Positions 8,736-17,665 are shown, counted from the stretch's first letter. The stretch is 64,000 bases of DNA from Pseudoxanthomonas composti (GCF_004122095.1 NZ_SAWZ01000003.1:186001-250000); one strand, 5' to 3'. Made by a program: numbers and translations. Notes: generated from the sequence alone by a model not told the origin.

Positions 8736-10043
8736 ATGAGTCGCCGCCCCATGTCCAACACCGCCGTCATCGGCGTGGTCAGCCTGATCTTCTTCACCTG
8801 GGGCGGCCTGACCAGTCTCAACGACGTGCTCATTCCGCATCTGAAAGCCGTGTTCTCGATGAACTTCGCGCAGTCGATGCTGATCCAGTCCTGCTTCTTC
8901 GGCGCGTACTTCCTGATGGCCATGCCGGCCGGTGCGGTGGTGGCGCGCGTGGGCTACAAGGCCAGCATTGTGATCGGGCTGGTGGTGGCGGCGATCGGCG
9001 CAGTGATGTTCTATCCGGCCGCGCGTTTGCCCTCCTATCCCTTGTTCCTGGGCGCGCTGTTCGTGCTGGCCAGCGGCATCACCCTGCTGCAGGTCTCGGC
9101 AAACCCCTACATCGCCCTGCTCGGCGCGCCGGAGAAGGCGCCCAGTCGCCTGAACTTCGCCCAGGCCCTGAACTCGCTGGGCACCACCTTGTTCCCTACC
9201 GTGATCGGGCCGCTGATCCTGGCCGGGGGCGCCTTGCTCACCGCCGACCAGATCGCCGCGCTGTCGGCCGAGCAGCTCACCAGCTACCGCATCGAACAGG
9301 CGCAGTCGGTGCAGATGCCGTACCTGATGGTCGCCGGCGGCCTGCTGGCGCTGGCGGTGTTCGTGCTGATCATGCGCATCCCCTCGCTGCGCGAGGCCAC
9401 CGATGCGGGCGATGAGAAGCACCACACCTTCGGCGAGGTGCTGCGCTTCCGCCACCTGCGCTGGGGCGTGCTGGGCATCTTCATGTACGTGGGTGCGGAA
9501 GTGGCCATCGGCAGCTTCCTGGTCAACTACATCTCGCTGCCGCAGATCGGCGGCCTGAGCGAGGCGACCGCCAGCCGCTACCTGGGCTTCTACTGGGGCG
9601 GTGCGATGATCGGCCGTTTCGTCGGCGCGGTGCTGCTGCAGAAAATCGCCGCGCGCAAGCTGCTGGCCTTCTTCGCCACCATGGTCGGCGTGCTGCTGGT
9701 GGTGACCATGACCACCACCGGCCATGTCGCCATGTGGAGCGTGATCGCCATCGGCCTGTTCAACTCGATCATGTTCCCGACCATCTTCACCGTGGCCATC
9801 GAGCGCCTGGGCCCGCTGACCAGCAAGGCCTCCAGCCTGCTGATCATGGGCATCGTCGGTGGCGCCATCGTGCCGCTGATCCAGGGCGCGCTGGCCGACG
9901 TGGTCGGCATCCAGCACGCCTTCGTGGTGTCGCTGGTCTGCTACGCCTACATCCTCTGGTACGGCCTCAACGGCGCGCGCCTGGAGGGCAACCTGCCGGT
10001 GGCCGCTTCGGCCACGCCGGCCGCCGCACGACCGATGCATTGA
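8736..10043 (+). CDS. MFS sugar transporter, FucP family
   Basis: 435 residues with about 12 hydrophobic segments, matching the FucP/glucose-galactose/H+ symporter group of the major facilitator superfamily. Typical pieces are FFTWGGLTSLNDVLIPHLK at the N-terminus, SANPYIALLGAPEKAPSRLN near residue 125, and the C-terminal half GPLTSKASSLLIMGIVGGAIVP. The ATG at 8736 follows CCGGAG; the open frame extends further upstream without similarity. Position between GH92 and the AGE-family enzyme points to mannose or a related hexose as substrate. This is inference, since FucP relatives carry fucose, glucose, galactose or N-acetylglucosamine. Confidence 0.9.
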   Translation: MSRRPMSNTAVIGVVSLIFFTWGGLTSLNDVLIPHLKAVFSMNFAQSMLIQSCFFGAYFLMAMPAGAVVARVGYKASIVIGLVVAAIGAVMFYPAARLPSYPLFLGALFVLASGITLLQVSANPYIALLGAPEKAPSRLNFAQALNSLGTTLFPTVIGPLILAGGALLTADQIAALSAEQLTSYRIEQAQSVQMPYLMVAGGLLALAVFVLIMRIPSLREATDAGDEKHHTFGEVLRFRHLRWGVLGIFMYVGAEVAIGSFLVNYISLPQIGGLSEATASRYLGFYWGGAMIGRFVGAVLLQKIAARKLLAFFATMVGVLLVVTMTTTGHVAMWSVIAIGLFNSIMFPTIFTVAIERLGPLTSKASSLLIMGIVGGAIVPLIQGALADVVGIQHAFVVSLVCYAYILWYGLNGARLEGNLPVAASATPAAARPMH

Positions 10044-10116
10044 AACCTCACCGGGCGCGCATGGTGCGCGCCTTCCGGCGCCGCGTGATGCACATGCGGC
10101 GCCGCCCCACGGAGTG

Positions 10117-11388
10117 ATGATGAACCTGCCTGCCAATCCCCCGCCCGATTTCTCCAACGCCTCCACCCTGCGGGCGCATATCGCCGACACGATGGCCTTC
10201 TACCATCCCGGCGCCATCGATCCGGCAGGCGGCTTCTTCCATTACTTCCGCGACGACGGCAGCGTCTACGACGCCTCGCACCGTCACCTGGTGAGCAGCA
10301 CGCGTTTCGTCTTCAATTACGCCATGGCCACGCGCGAGTTCGCCGACTCGCCGCTGGTGGATGAGTACCGCAAGGCCGCCCAGCATGGCCTGGACTACCT
10401 GCGCAAGGCGCATTTCGACCCGGCCAGCGGCGGCTACGTGTGGACCCTGCGCGATGGCCAGCCCGAGGACCGCATGCATCACGCCTATGGCGTGGGCTTC
10501 GTGATGCTGGCCTATGCCACCGCGCGCAAGGCCGGGCTGGACACGGCGGCGTGGATGGACGAGACCTGGGAGCTGCTGGAGCGCCGCTTCTGGGACGCCG
10601 AGGCCGGCCTGTACCGCGATGAGGCCTCGCAGGACTGGCAGTTCTCCAGCTACCGCGGCCAGAACGCCAACATGCACCTGTGCGAGGCACTGATCGCCGC
10701 GTACGAGGCCAGCGGCGATCAGCGCTACCTGCAGCGCGCGCTGACCCTGGCCGACCACATCACCCGCCGCCAGGCCGCGCTGGGCGGTGGCCTGGTGTGG
10801 GAGCACTACGACACGGCCTGGCAGGTGGACTGGGAGTACAACAAGGACGACCCGAAGAACCTGTTCCGCCCCTGGGGCTACCAGCCGGGCCACCAGGTCG
10901 AGTGGGCCAAGCTGCTGATGCTGCTGCGCATCCACCTGCAGCCCAGCGGCAACGCCCCGGACTGGCTGGTGCCGACCGCGCGCCACCTGTTCGACAGCGC
11001 CCTGCGCCACGGTTGGGACGACACCCACGGCGGCATCGTCTACGGCTTCGCCCCATCGGCCCTGGAGGCAGGTGCCGATGCCGACCCCGCCGCGCACTTC
11101 TGCGATGGCGACAAGTACTTCTGGGTGCAGGCCGAGGCGATCGCCGCGGCGGCGCGCCTGCTGGAAGCCACCGGCGATGCGGTCTACCGCCAGTGGTACG
11201 ACAAGCTGTGGGCCTATTCCTGGGAACACTTCGTCGATCACCGCCATGGCGCCTGGTTCCGCATCCTGACCCAGGACAACCGCAGCTACAGCGACGAGAA
11301 GAGCCCGGCCGGCAAGACCGACTACCACACCATGGGCGCCTGCCACGACGTGCTGCTGGTGATGCGCGAGAGCCAGGCCTTCGCCTGA
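10117..11388 (+). CDS. AGE family epimerase/isomerase, probably mannose isomerase
   Basis: 423 residues of the N-acylglucosamine 2-epimerase superfamily, an alpha6/alpha6 barrel. The expected histidine motifs are present: SHRHLVSSTRFVFNYA near residue 50, HHAYGVGFVMLAYA near 120, GHQVEWAKLLM near 260, and DYHTMGACHD near 405. In the family these support mannose-fructose isomerisation, cellobiose epimerisation or sulfoquinovose-type isomerisation. The neighbours GH92 and FucP favour D-mannose isomerase (2-epimerase), which would feed fructose to a kinase encoded elsewhere. GTG, ATG and ATG codons follow one another from 10114; GGAG at 10111 best serves 10120 or 10117. It is 70 bases from the transporter and likely co-transcribed with it. 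Confidence 0.88.
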   Translation: MMNLPANPPPDFSNASTLRAHIADTMAFYHPGAIDPAGGFFHYFRDDGSVYDASHRHLVSSTRFVFNYAMATREFADSPLVDEYRKAAQHGLDYLRKAHFDPASGGYVWTLRDGQPEDRMHHAYGVGFVMLAYATARKAGLDTAAWMDETWELLERRFWDAEAGLYRDEASQDWQFSSYRGQNANMHLCEALIAAYEASGDQRYLQRALTLADHITRRQAALGGGLVWEHYDTAWQVDWEYNKDDPKNLFRPWGYQPGHQVEWAKLLMLLRIHLQPSGNAPDWLVPTARHLFDSALRHGWDDTHGGIVYGFAPSALEAGADADPAAHFCDGDKYFWVQAEAIAAAARLLEATGDAVYRQWYDKLWAYSWEHFVDHRHGAWFRILTQDNRSYSDEKSPAGKTDYHTMGACHDVLLVMRESQAFA

Positions 11389-11491
11389 GTCCACCCGGGC
11401 CGCGCCACGCATGGCCCAGGCCATCGCCGCTGCGCGGCATGGCCTCGCCCAAGCCGAGGCAGCAGGGTGGGGCTGTGGGAGTTGTGACCTG

Positions 11492-11521
11492 AAACGGGGG
11501 TGGTGAGCGCCACCCTCGTTT
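11492..11521. terminator. Terminator-like hairpin after mannose isomerase gene
   Basis: Arms AAACGGGGGTGG and CCACCCTCGTTT pair over 12 bases with one mismatch around TGAGCG. It lies 104 bases after the mannose isomerase stop and has only a short T run. The rest of 11389-11696 contains a small GCCTCG/CGAGGC hairpin near 11450 and otherwise nothing I recognise. Confidence 0.4.
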
Positions 11522-11696
11522 GCTCGCGAGAGCTCTTCGCCGCTAGCGTTGGCAAAGCAAGCAGGCGCCGGCATGTGCGCTTCGCATGCTCCACGTCAGC
11601 CACCGCCGGTGCCGGCCTCTCGCGTCGGCAGCGCCGGCCATCATTGCCAGCGAGCCCCGCTGTGGGCCGGGGCGAGAAGCGTCTATCGAGGCGAGA

Positions 11697-11939
11697 TCAC
11701 GCCTGCAAGGCGCGTGGGAACGTCGCTTCGTCTTGCGCTGCGGGCAGGTTCGACACGGCCAGTTGCGCACCTTGCCGGCCGAAGTAATCGCGCAGCTTGT
11801 CCTCGTAAGGCCCGACCGCCTGGACCGCCGCATTCAGCTCCTGGGCGCTGACGTCGAACTGTCGGATCCAGTGGCGGAACACGTAAGCCTTGTGCAGTTC
11901 GATGGTGTCGCCGGACGCGGTCTGCGGATCGGTGGTCAT
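11697..11939 (-). CDS. DUF3606 domain small protein
   Basis: 80 residues. Residues 12-55 (from DTIELHKAYVFRHWIRQF to AVQAVGPYEDKLRDYFG) match the DUF3606 pattern, in which an acidic lead is followed by two helices and a VG(P/x) turn. The start at 11939 puts the domain near the N-terminus; an earlier in-frame start would add 20 residues without similarity. It should be a soluble cytoplasmic protein with no known role. The Gln/Ala-rich tail has no match. It stands alone, minus strand, beside a MAPEG gene. Confidence 0.75.
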   Translation of the reverse strand: MTTDPQTASGDTIELHKAYVFRHWIRQFDVSAQELNAAVQAVGPYEDKLRDYFGRQGAQLAVSNLPAAQDEATFPRALQA

Positions 11940-12035
11940 AGGCAAGGACGAATCGGATGATGTTGCAGCGTCCGTGCTCCCCGGGGCGCACTCTGTCACA
12001 GCGATATGTAAAGCACGCGTGATTCGGCGCGGTCG

Positions 12036-12425
12036 TCAGACCAAAGTCCATGCCAGCCGCAGCAGGCCCCACAGGGAGACCACCCAGATCGCCGAACGCA
12101 GGTAGGGCACGCCGATCAGATAGACCGGCAGGTAGGCCACCCGCGCCCAGAAATACGCCTGCGCGGCCAGCGCGGTGCGGGCATCGCCCAGGCCCAGCGC
12201 CACCACCGCCAACGCGGCCGCGGCAAAGAAAGGGAACGTCTCGAGGAAGTTGCGGAATGCGCGCTCGGCGCGTGCCGCCGCCCCGGTCAGCGGCGGCGTG
12301 TCGCCGTCGCGGTTGCTGGCGTTCCAGGCCAGGCCGCGTTGCGCGGTGGACAGCGCGGCCGCCAGCAGGAGATGGGCCACACCCAAGAGGATGGACCAGC
12401 CCAGCATCTTCAATTCCATCGGCAT
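12036..12425 (-). CDS. MAPEG family membrane protein
   Basis: 129 residues with four hydrophobic segments, the layout of bacterial MAPEG proteins (membrane-associated eicosanoid and glutathione metabolism family). Family features are the N-terminal helix ending LSTAQRGLAWNASNRD, the segment RAERAFRNFLETFPFFAAAAL near residue 60, and YFWARVAYLPVYLIGVPYLR near 95. The start at 12425 follows AGGAG by 7 bases. It lies in the inner membrane. The bacterial function is generally unknown; glutathione-linked detoxification is the family expectation, and a GST gene lies 2 kb away. Confidence 0.88.
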   Translation of the reverse strand: MPMELKMLGWSILLGVAHLLLAAALSTAQRGLAWNASNRDGDTPPLTGAAARAERAFRNFLETFPFFAAAALAVVALGLGDARTALAAQAYFWARVAYLPVYLIGVPYLRSAIWVVSLWGLLRLAWTLV

Positions 12426-12610
12426 GTCATCGCTCCTGATCGGGAGCGGCCATCCTGCGCCGCGATGCGTGCGCCGCATGTGTTCGCCCACAAGAATCAT
12501 AGGCTGCGCCCAGGTCAATCGTAGCGATGAAGATTCGGGCGGGTGAGGGCTTCGAGACGGACACGACGTGATGCCTGCTACGGTGCAGGCTCCCGGAACG
12601 GAGCTGTCGC

Positions 12611-13702
12611 ATGGTTCGATCGCCGCATCTGCGCCTGCTGCTGCCCTTGCTGTCGCTGCTGCTGGCCGCCTGCAGCACCGTGCCCACCGCCCCGCAGCGC
12701 ACACCGGCGCAGATCCAGGCCGAGATCGCGCGACGCATGCCGGCCGGCGTCGGCGATAAAGCCGGCTGGGCGCGGGATATCCAGCGCGCACTGGAGGCGC
12801 AGGACATCGAGGCGTCCCCGGCCAACCTGTGCGCGGTGCTGGCGGTGACCGAGCAGGAATCGACCTTCCAGGCCGACCCGCCCGTGGCCGGGCTGCCAGG
12901 GATCGCGCGCGGGGAGATCGACCGGCGCGCCGCGCGGCTGCATGTGCCCGGCTTCCTGGTCGATGCCGCCCTGGCGCTGGATTCACCCGATGGCCGCAGC
13001 TACGCCCAGCGCCTGCAAGCGGTGCGCACCGAGGGCGAGCTGAGCGGCATGTTCGAGGAATTCATCGGCATCGTGCCCATGGGTGGTCGCCTGTTCGGCG
13101 GACTCAACCCGGTCCGGACGGGCGGGCCGATGCAGGTCAGCATCGATTTCGCCCAGGAGCACGCGCGTGGGTATCCGTACCCGGTGGACACCTCGCTCCG
13201 GCGCGAGGTGTTCACGCGCCGCGGCGGGTTGTACTTCGGCATCGCCCATCTGCTGGGGTATCAGGCGCCGTACGACGCGCTGCTGTATCGCTTCGCCGAC
13301 TTCAACGCCGGTTGGTACGCCAGCCGCAACGCGGCCTTCCAGGCGGCGGTCAGCCGCGCCACCGGCACCAGGCTGGCGCTGGACGGCGATCTGCTGCTGC
13401 CGGGCGCCGCGCTGGACCGGCCTGGCGCCACCGAGCGCGCGGTGCGCACGCTGCAGGACCGGCTGTCGATGGATGCGGCGCAGATCCGGCGCGCGCTGGC
13501 GCAGGGGAGCGAGGCGGACTTCCAGGACACAGCGCTGTATCGCCAGGTGTTCGCGCTGGCCGATGCGGCCGCTGGCCGGCCGCTGCCGCGCGCGGTGCTG
13601 CCCGGCATCCAGCTGGAAAGCCCGAAGATCACCCGCCAGCTGACCACGGCCTGGTTCGCCGATCGCGTCAACGCGCGCTGGTCGCGCTGCATGAAGCGAT
13701 GA
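12611..13702 (+). CDS. DUF1615 lipoprotein
   Basis: 363 residues starting with a lipoprotein signal (LLPLLSLLLAACS; the Cys is about residue 21). The body matches DUF1615: an ESTFQADPPVAGLPGIARGE-like segment near residue 90 resembles the catalytic-Glu neighbourhood of lysozyme-like folds, and GGPMQVSIDFAQ near 175 and FADFNAGWYASRNAAFQ near 235 are family-conserved. A role in cell-wall turnover is possible from that resemblance, but it is inference. The protein is probably anchored on the periplasmic face of the outer membrane. The open frame extends to the first ATG at 12611, which gives the signal peptide. Confidence 0.85.
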   Translation: MVRSPHLRLLLPLLSLLLAACSTVPTAPQRTPAQIQAEIARRMPAGVGDKAGWARDIQRALEAQDIEASPANLCAVLAVTEQESTFQADPPVAGLPGIARGEIDRRAARLHVPGFLVDAALALDSPDGRSYAQRLQAVRTEGELSGMFEEFIGIVPMGGRLFGGLNPVRTGGPMQVSIDFAQEHARGYPYPVDTSLRREVFTRRGGLYFGIAHLLGYQAPYDALLYRFADFNAGWYASRNAAFQAAVSRATGTRLALDGDLLLPGAALDRPGATERAVRTLQDRLSMDAAQIRRALAQGSEADFQDTALYRQVFALADAAAGRPLPRAVLPGIQLESPKITRQLTTAWFADRVNARWSRCMKR

Positions 13703-13797
13703 GGGGATTGGGTCACCGAAGTGCGATGTCCTGAAACGGCACGTTTGCGACGGCCACGGGTGTTGCAATCCAGGCACCCCCACTCGGAGAACGCTCC

Positions 13798-14256
13798 ATG
13801 ATCAAGTCGCTGATGCTTCTGCTCCTGTCCTCTCTGCCCGTGGTGTCCGCAGCGCAGGATACGCCTGGCGACTGGTCGCCGGATTCGGTCGACTGGCAGG
13901 ACATTTCAGCCGACGGCACACGCTACCGGCTCCTGGAAGGCGAACGGGAACGCCCCGGTGCGGCCTTCTCCTACGCGTTCTTCGTGCCAGCTGGGGCATG
14001 GGATGCCCCGCATTCGCACTCGACCACGGCAAGGATCTTCGTCGCGCGGGGCGAGCTGAGGCTCGGATATGGCGAACGGATGGACAAGGTCGCGGTGAAA
14101 GCCTATCCCGCGGGCAGTTACCTCGTCGTCCCGGCCGGCATGGTGCATTTCGATGGCGCTGAGTCCGATACGTTGATCTTCGGGACCGCCAGCGGGCCGT
14201 GGAAGACGACCTACACGGATCGTGGCCACGCAACGGCGGGCACGCCGGCGGATTGA
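13798..14256 (+). CDS. Exported cupin-domain protein
   Basis: 152 residues. Residues 1-19 form a signal peptide (LLLLSSLPVVSAAQ). The remainder holds a single cupin barrel: PHSHSTTARIFVARGELRLGYG carries the metal-binding His pair in an H-x-H arrangement, and PAGSYLVVPAGMVHFD carries the second motif with a further His. Such single-domain periplasmic cupins include anti-sigma ChrR-like and dioxygenase-like proteins, so no reaction can be named. GGAG-like sequence (CTCGGAGAAC) precedes the ATG. It lies alone between DUF1615 and the GST gene. Confidence 0.8.
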   Translation: MIKSLMLLLLSSLPVVSAAQDTPGDWSPDSVDWQDISADGTRYRLLEGERERPGAAFSYAFFVPAGAWDAPHSHSTTARIFVARGELRLGYGERMDKVAVKAYPAGSYLVVPAGMVHFDGAESDTLIFGTASGPWKTTYTDRGHATAGTPAD

Positions 14257-14337
14257 GCACCACGCTCTGGCCTGCTGCTGACATGCCGTTATCGCCTTGC
14301 GTCGTAGCGTGCCTGCCTCATCCAACGTAGGGTCGCC

Positions 14338-15045
14338 ATGATGTCCACGCTGTCCGACTTCCCGATCAGCAAGCGCTGGCCGGCGCAGCATCCCGAGCGC
14401 ATCCAGCTGTATTCGCTCAACACGCCCAACGGGGTGAAGGCCTCGATCATGCTGGAAGAAACCGGGTTGCCCTACGAGGCGCACCTGGTGGACATCACCG
14501 AGAACGAAAGCCATACGCCGGAGTTCCTGGCGCTCAATCCCAACGGCAAGATCCCGGCCATCATCGATCCGCAGGGGCCTGACGGACAGGCGTTGGCGCT
14601 GTTCGAGTCCGGCGCGATCCTGATGTATCTGGCGGAAAAGTCCGGCCGCTTCCTGCCGGCCGAGCCGCAGGCGCGCTGGGCCACCGTGCAATGGGTGATG
14701 TTCCAGATGGGCGGGCTGGGACCGATGTTCGGGCAGCTCGGGTTCTTCCACAAGTTCGCCGGCAAGGACTATGAGGACAAGCGCCCGCTGCAGCGTTACG
14801 TGGCCGAATCCAAACGCCTGCTCGGGGTGCTGGACACGCAGCTGCAGGGGCAGGACTGGATCGTCGGCAACGACTACACCATTGCCGATATCGCCACGCT
14901 GGGCTGGGTGCGCAACCTGGTCACCTTCTACGAGGCACGCGCGCTGGTGGAGTTCGACCGCTACACCCAGGTCGCGGCCTGGCTGGAGCGCGGGCTGGCG
15001 AGGCCGGCGGTGCGTCGTGGGCTAGAGATTCCGTCCAAGGGCTGA
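14338..15045 (+). CDS. Glutathione S-transferase, YfcG/YghU type
   Basis: 235 residues. The N-terminal thioredoxin-fold domain (about 20-105) begins IQLYSLNTPNGVKASIMLEE. The T-N/S-P-N-G active region is typical of the Nu class, where disulfide-bond reductase activity is known. SGAILMYLAEKSGRFLP is the conserved glutathione-binding loop. The C-terminal all-helical domain includes GNDYTIADIATLGWVRN. It is cytoplasmic. A paralogue with the same architecture lies at 50118-50810. ATGATG at the start leaves the first residue ambiguous by one. Confidence 0.9.
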   Translation: MMSTLSDFPISKRWPAQHPERIQLYSLNTPNGVKASIMLEETGLPYEAHLVDITENESHTPEFLALNPNGKIPAIIDPQGPDGQALALFESGAILMYLAEKSGRFLPAEPQARWATVQWVMFQMGGLGPMFGQLGFFHKFAGKDYEDKRPLQRYVAESKRLLGVLDTQLQGQDWIVGNDYTIADIATLGWVRNLVTFYEARALVEFDRYTQVAAWLERGLARPAVRRGLEIPSKG

Positions 15046-15069
15046 GTGGTGCGAGGAGTGGGCAAGGAA

Positions 15070-15178
15070 GCGAGGAGTGAGCGAAGAGGAGTGAGGAGTG
15101 AGTAAAAGCGGCGCTAGCGCGACGATTCGATCTGCGCTTCTTCCACTCACTCCTCACTCCTCTCCGCTCACTCCTCGC
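15070..15178. repeat. Long inverted repeat, GAGGAGTGAG variant
   Basis: Two 34-base arms (15070-15103 and 15145-15178) are complementary except for one position and flank a 41-base loop that can pair further (AAGCG with CGCTT). Each arm is built of three GAGGAGTGAG-like units. The layout is that of the GGAACGAG repeat family elsewhere in the window, but with the AACG of every unit replaced. It starts 25 bases after the GST stop codon. Confidence 0.85.
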
Positions 15179-15284
15179 CTCTGCAGTCGACACGCGATAG
15201 CCCACAGGTCACGGTGACCTCCCTCACTAGAGCCAAAGCGAGGTGCCGTCGAACATGGACGCGTACTCACCACAGGAGTCGCAC

Positions 15285-15548
15285 ATGCGCGATGGACAGG
15301 GGTCGGCCGGCAACGTGATTGCCGCCATTTGCAGTTTCTTTCTTCCGGGCCTGGGCCAGCTGGTACAGGGGCGGCTGGGCGCGGCGGTGCTGTGGTTCGT
15401 GCTGGCCTGCGTGGCTTTCGCCTTCACCTGGGTGATCACGCTTTCGCTGCTGCCTTTCGGCTGGCTGGCGGTCAGCGTGTTCGCCTGCATCAACGCGGCG
15501 CTGTACCGCCGCGAGGAGGCCGTGCTGTATCAGACCAGGTCGCGGTAA
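15285..15548 (+). CDS. Small membrane protein
   Basis: 87 residues with two hydrophobic stretches, about residues 8-30 (NVIAAICSFFLPGLGQLVQG) and 35-70, and a short Arg-rich tail. The start at 15285 is chosen for AGGAG at a 6-base distance; an in-frame ATG at 15255 and a GTG at 15243 lack a good site. The PGLGQ(L/I)-x-QG turn resembles that of TM2-type and YkvI-like small membrane proteins. I cannot assign a function. Its 3' end overlaps the stop region of the response regulator on the other strand by 19 bases, a convergent arrangement. Confidence 0.7.
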   Translation: MRDGQGSAGNVIAAICSFFLPGLGQLVQGRLGAAVLWFVLACVAFAFTWVITLSLLPFGWLAVSVFACINAALYRREEAVLYQTRSR

Positions 15549-16174
15549 TCCTGCAGGATCACCATCACCAGCTGGCTGCGCGAGCGCACGTCCAGCTTGT
15601 TGAACAACTGCTGGAAGGTGGCCTTGATCGCGCTCTCCGAGCTGCCCAGCTGGCGCGCGATCTGCTTGTTGGAGTAACCGCGCAGCAGGCCGCGCAGCAC
15701 GTCACGCTCTCTCTCCGTGAAGCTGACGCGGTCCTGCTGCGCCCCCGTGGCCACCAGCGACTGCAGGTAGCGCTGCTCGATCAGCACCCGGCCCATGGCC
15801 ACGGCGTGGATGCTGTCGATCAGCGCGTCGGTGGACACGTCCTTGCGGCAGATGCCCGAGACGCCCAGGCGGATCAGTTCCAGCGCATCGCGCTCGGACA
15901 CGCCGGCGGTGACCACCAGGGTGGCGGTGCGGCGCGGCTGCTCGGCCTGGCGGCGCATGTAGTCCAGCGCGTTGTAGTCGCCCAGGTCGAAATCCAGGAT
16001 CACCACGTCCGGCTGCAGCGAGGCGATCTGCACGATGGCCTCGGCCAGCGCGCCGGATTGCCCCACCACCTGGAAGCGCGGATCGGCATCCAGCAGCCGC
16101 AGCAGGCCCTCGCGGAACAGCGTGTGGTCGTCCAGCAGGTACAGGCGCACGGGTGGGCGCTGTGCCTCATCCAT
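15530..16174 (-). CDS. LuxR/NarL-type response regulator
   Basis: 214 residues. The receiver domain (about 10-125) has LLDDHTLFREGLLRLL at the acidic pocket, the phosphoacceptor Asp in VVILDFDLGD near residue 57, and a conserved Lys at ICRKDVS. The LuxR helix-turn-helix (about 150-210) reads SFTERERDVLRGLLRGYSNK and on to SESAIKATFQQLFNKLDVRSR. The ATG at 16174 overlaps the stop of the upstream kinase gene by 8 bases (ATGGATGGATGA), so the two are translationally coupled partners. The targets are unknown; the divergent bestrophin-stress protein pair is the nearest candidate. Confidence 0.92.
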   Translation of the reverse strand: MDEAQRPPVRLYLLDDHTLFREGLLRLLDADPRFQVVGQSGALAEAIVQIASLQPDVVILDFDLGDYNALDYMRRQAEQPRRTATLVVTAGVSERDALELIRLGVSGICRKDVSTDALIDSIHAVAMGRVLIEQRYLQSLVATGAQQDRVSFTERERDVLRGLLRGYSNKQIARQLGSSESAIKATFQQLFNKLDVRSRSQLVMVILQDYRDLV

Positions 16175-17660
16175 CCATTCTCTCCGCGGCGTGGGCCTGC
16201 GCCAGGGGCATGTGCAGTTCGAAGCAGCAACCCGGGCCGCCCGGCGCGTGGCGCAGCAACCCGTCCTGGTTGTGCATGAGCGCGCGCGAAATATACAGCC
16301 CCAGCCCGGCGCCATCGCTGTCGCTTCTGAAAGGCTGGAACAGCCGCTCGGGGTTGGCGATGCCCGGGCCGCTGTCGCGCACGCTCAACACCGCGCGTCC
16401 CTGCTCGATGCGCGCGGACAGCACCAGCTGACGTTGCGACTCGGGCCGAGACTGCACCGCGCGCAGGGCGTTCTGCGACAGGTTCAGCAGAACCTGCAGC
16501 AGCGCATGGCGGTCGCCCTGCACGGCGGGGAAGTCCGCCGGGATCTGCACGTAGACCTGGCCATCGATATCGTCCCAGTCCGGGCCGATGATCAGTTCCA
16601 GCTCGCTGCACAGCGTCTGCAGGCGGCTCTCGCCGCGATCGCGATGGGACTGCTTGCGCAGGTTGAACGAAGCCAGCTCCATCAGCGCGCGCACCAGGTT
16701 GCGCAGCGCGGCAAGATCCGGGTCCTCGCGCATGGCCGGGTGCCGGGCCAGGTTGGAGGTGATGACGCCGGCGGCCGAGCACAAGTTGCGGATCTCGTGC
16801 GAGACCGCGCCGGCCAGCAGGCGGTTGTTCTTCAGCAGGTCCTCGAAGTGCGCCGATTCGCGCGCGCGCATGTCCTCGGTGGTGTCCACCAGGATCGCCG
16901 CCAGGTGCCGCTCCTGGCTGTCTTCGTAGACGGAAAACCAGGTCGTGGCCGGGAACGCGCTGCCATCGGCGCGGCGCCCCCAGGTGGAGGTGGAGGTGCG
17001 CAGGCCGTCCAGGCTGGCGCTCATGCGCAGGGCATCGTCCAGCACGGGCAGGAACTGGCCCACCTGGCACCCCTCCAGGCGCGCTTCCTCGGGCAGTTCC
17101 AGGATCTCGTGGGCGGCGCGATTGCCGGCCACGATGCGGCCATCGCCGGCCACGGTGAGGATCGCCGCCGGGCTGCTCTCGGCCAGCAGGCGCAGCTGGC
17201 GTTCGGCGCGGCGACGCAGGCGCTGCTCGGTGCGCAGCTGCACGTAGTGCTGCAGGATCACCCGCCGGGTGCGGCTGATCTCGGCCACCAGCAGCCCGCA
17301 CCCGGCGTAGGCGATCGTGGCCATGAAGAAGCGCAGCGCCTGTTCCAGCGGCGTCTCATGCATCACGAACAGGCCGCGCAGCGCGGCGCAGGCCATGGCG
17401 GCCACCAGGATGTGGCTGCGCTTGAGCACGGTGGCGGCCAGCACCACCGGCAGGATGTACAGCAGGCCCAGGGAGACGTTGAACGCCCAGTACCACTCGG
17501 CCCACACCAGCAGGCCCAGCATCGCCAAGGAGATCCACAGCGTGGGGCCGCGGTTCAACTTGACCACCTGGCCGCGCCAGGTGAAGGGCAATCTCAACCT
17601 GTCCATCGAGTCATCTGGGTGCGAAGGGGGGCCTGGCAAGCGTGGCGCGGGTGAACGCAT
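16167..17660 (-). CDS. Sensor histidine kinase, multi-pass membrane
   Basis: 497 residues. Residues 35-130 hold about four membrane helices without a large periplasmic loop. A PAS-like segment follows (LLAESSPAAILTVAGDGRIV near 165). The phosphoacceptor His is in AGAVSHEIRNLCSAAG. The ATPase domain has LLNLSQNALRAV (N box), RDSGPGI (G1) and GAGLGLYIS (G2). The start at 17660 is preferred because AGGTG lies 5 bases upstream; an internal ATG at 17606 lacks a ribosome site and would remove 18 residues. The stop overlaps the response regulator start. A hairpin-forming repeat covers the ribosome binding site. Confidence 0.9.
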   Translation of the reverse strand: MRSPAPRLPGPPSHPDDSMDRLRLPFTWRGQVVKLNRGPTLWISLAMLGLLVWAEWYWAFNVSLGLLYILPVVLAATVLKRSHILVAAMACAALRGLFVMHETPLEQALRFFMATIAYAGCGLLVAEISRTRRVILQHYVQLRTEQRLRRRAERQLRLLAESSPAAILTVAGDGRIVAGNRAAHEILELPEEARLEGCQVGQFLPVLDDALRMSASLDGLRTSTSTWGRRADGSAFPATTWFSVYEDSQERHLAAILVDTTEDMRARESAHFEDLLKNNRLLAGAVSHEIRNLCSAAGVITSNLARHPAMREDPDLAALRNLVRALMELASFNLRKQSHRDRGESRLQTLCSELELIIGPDWDDIDGQVYVQIPADFPAVQGDRHALLQVLLNLSQNALRAVQSRPESQRQLVLSARIEQGRAVLSVRDSGPGIANPERLFQPFRSDSDGAGLGLYISRALMHNQDGLLRHAPGGPGCCFELHMPLAQAHAAERMDG

Positions 17661-17665
17661 TCGCC

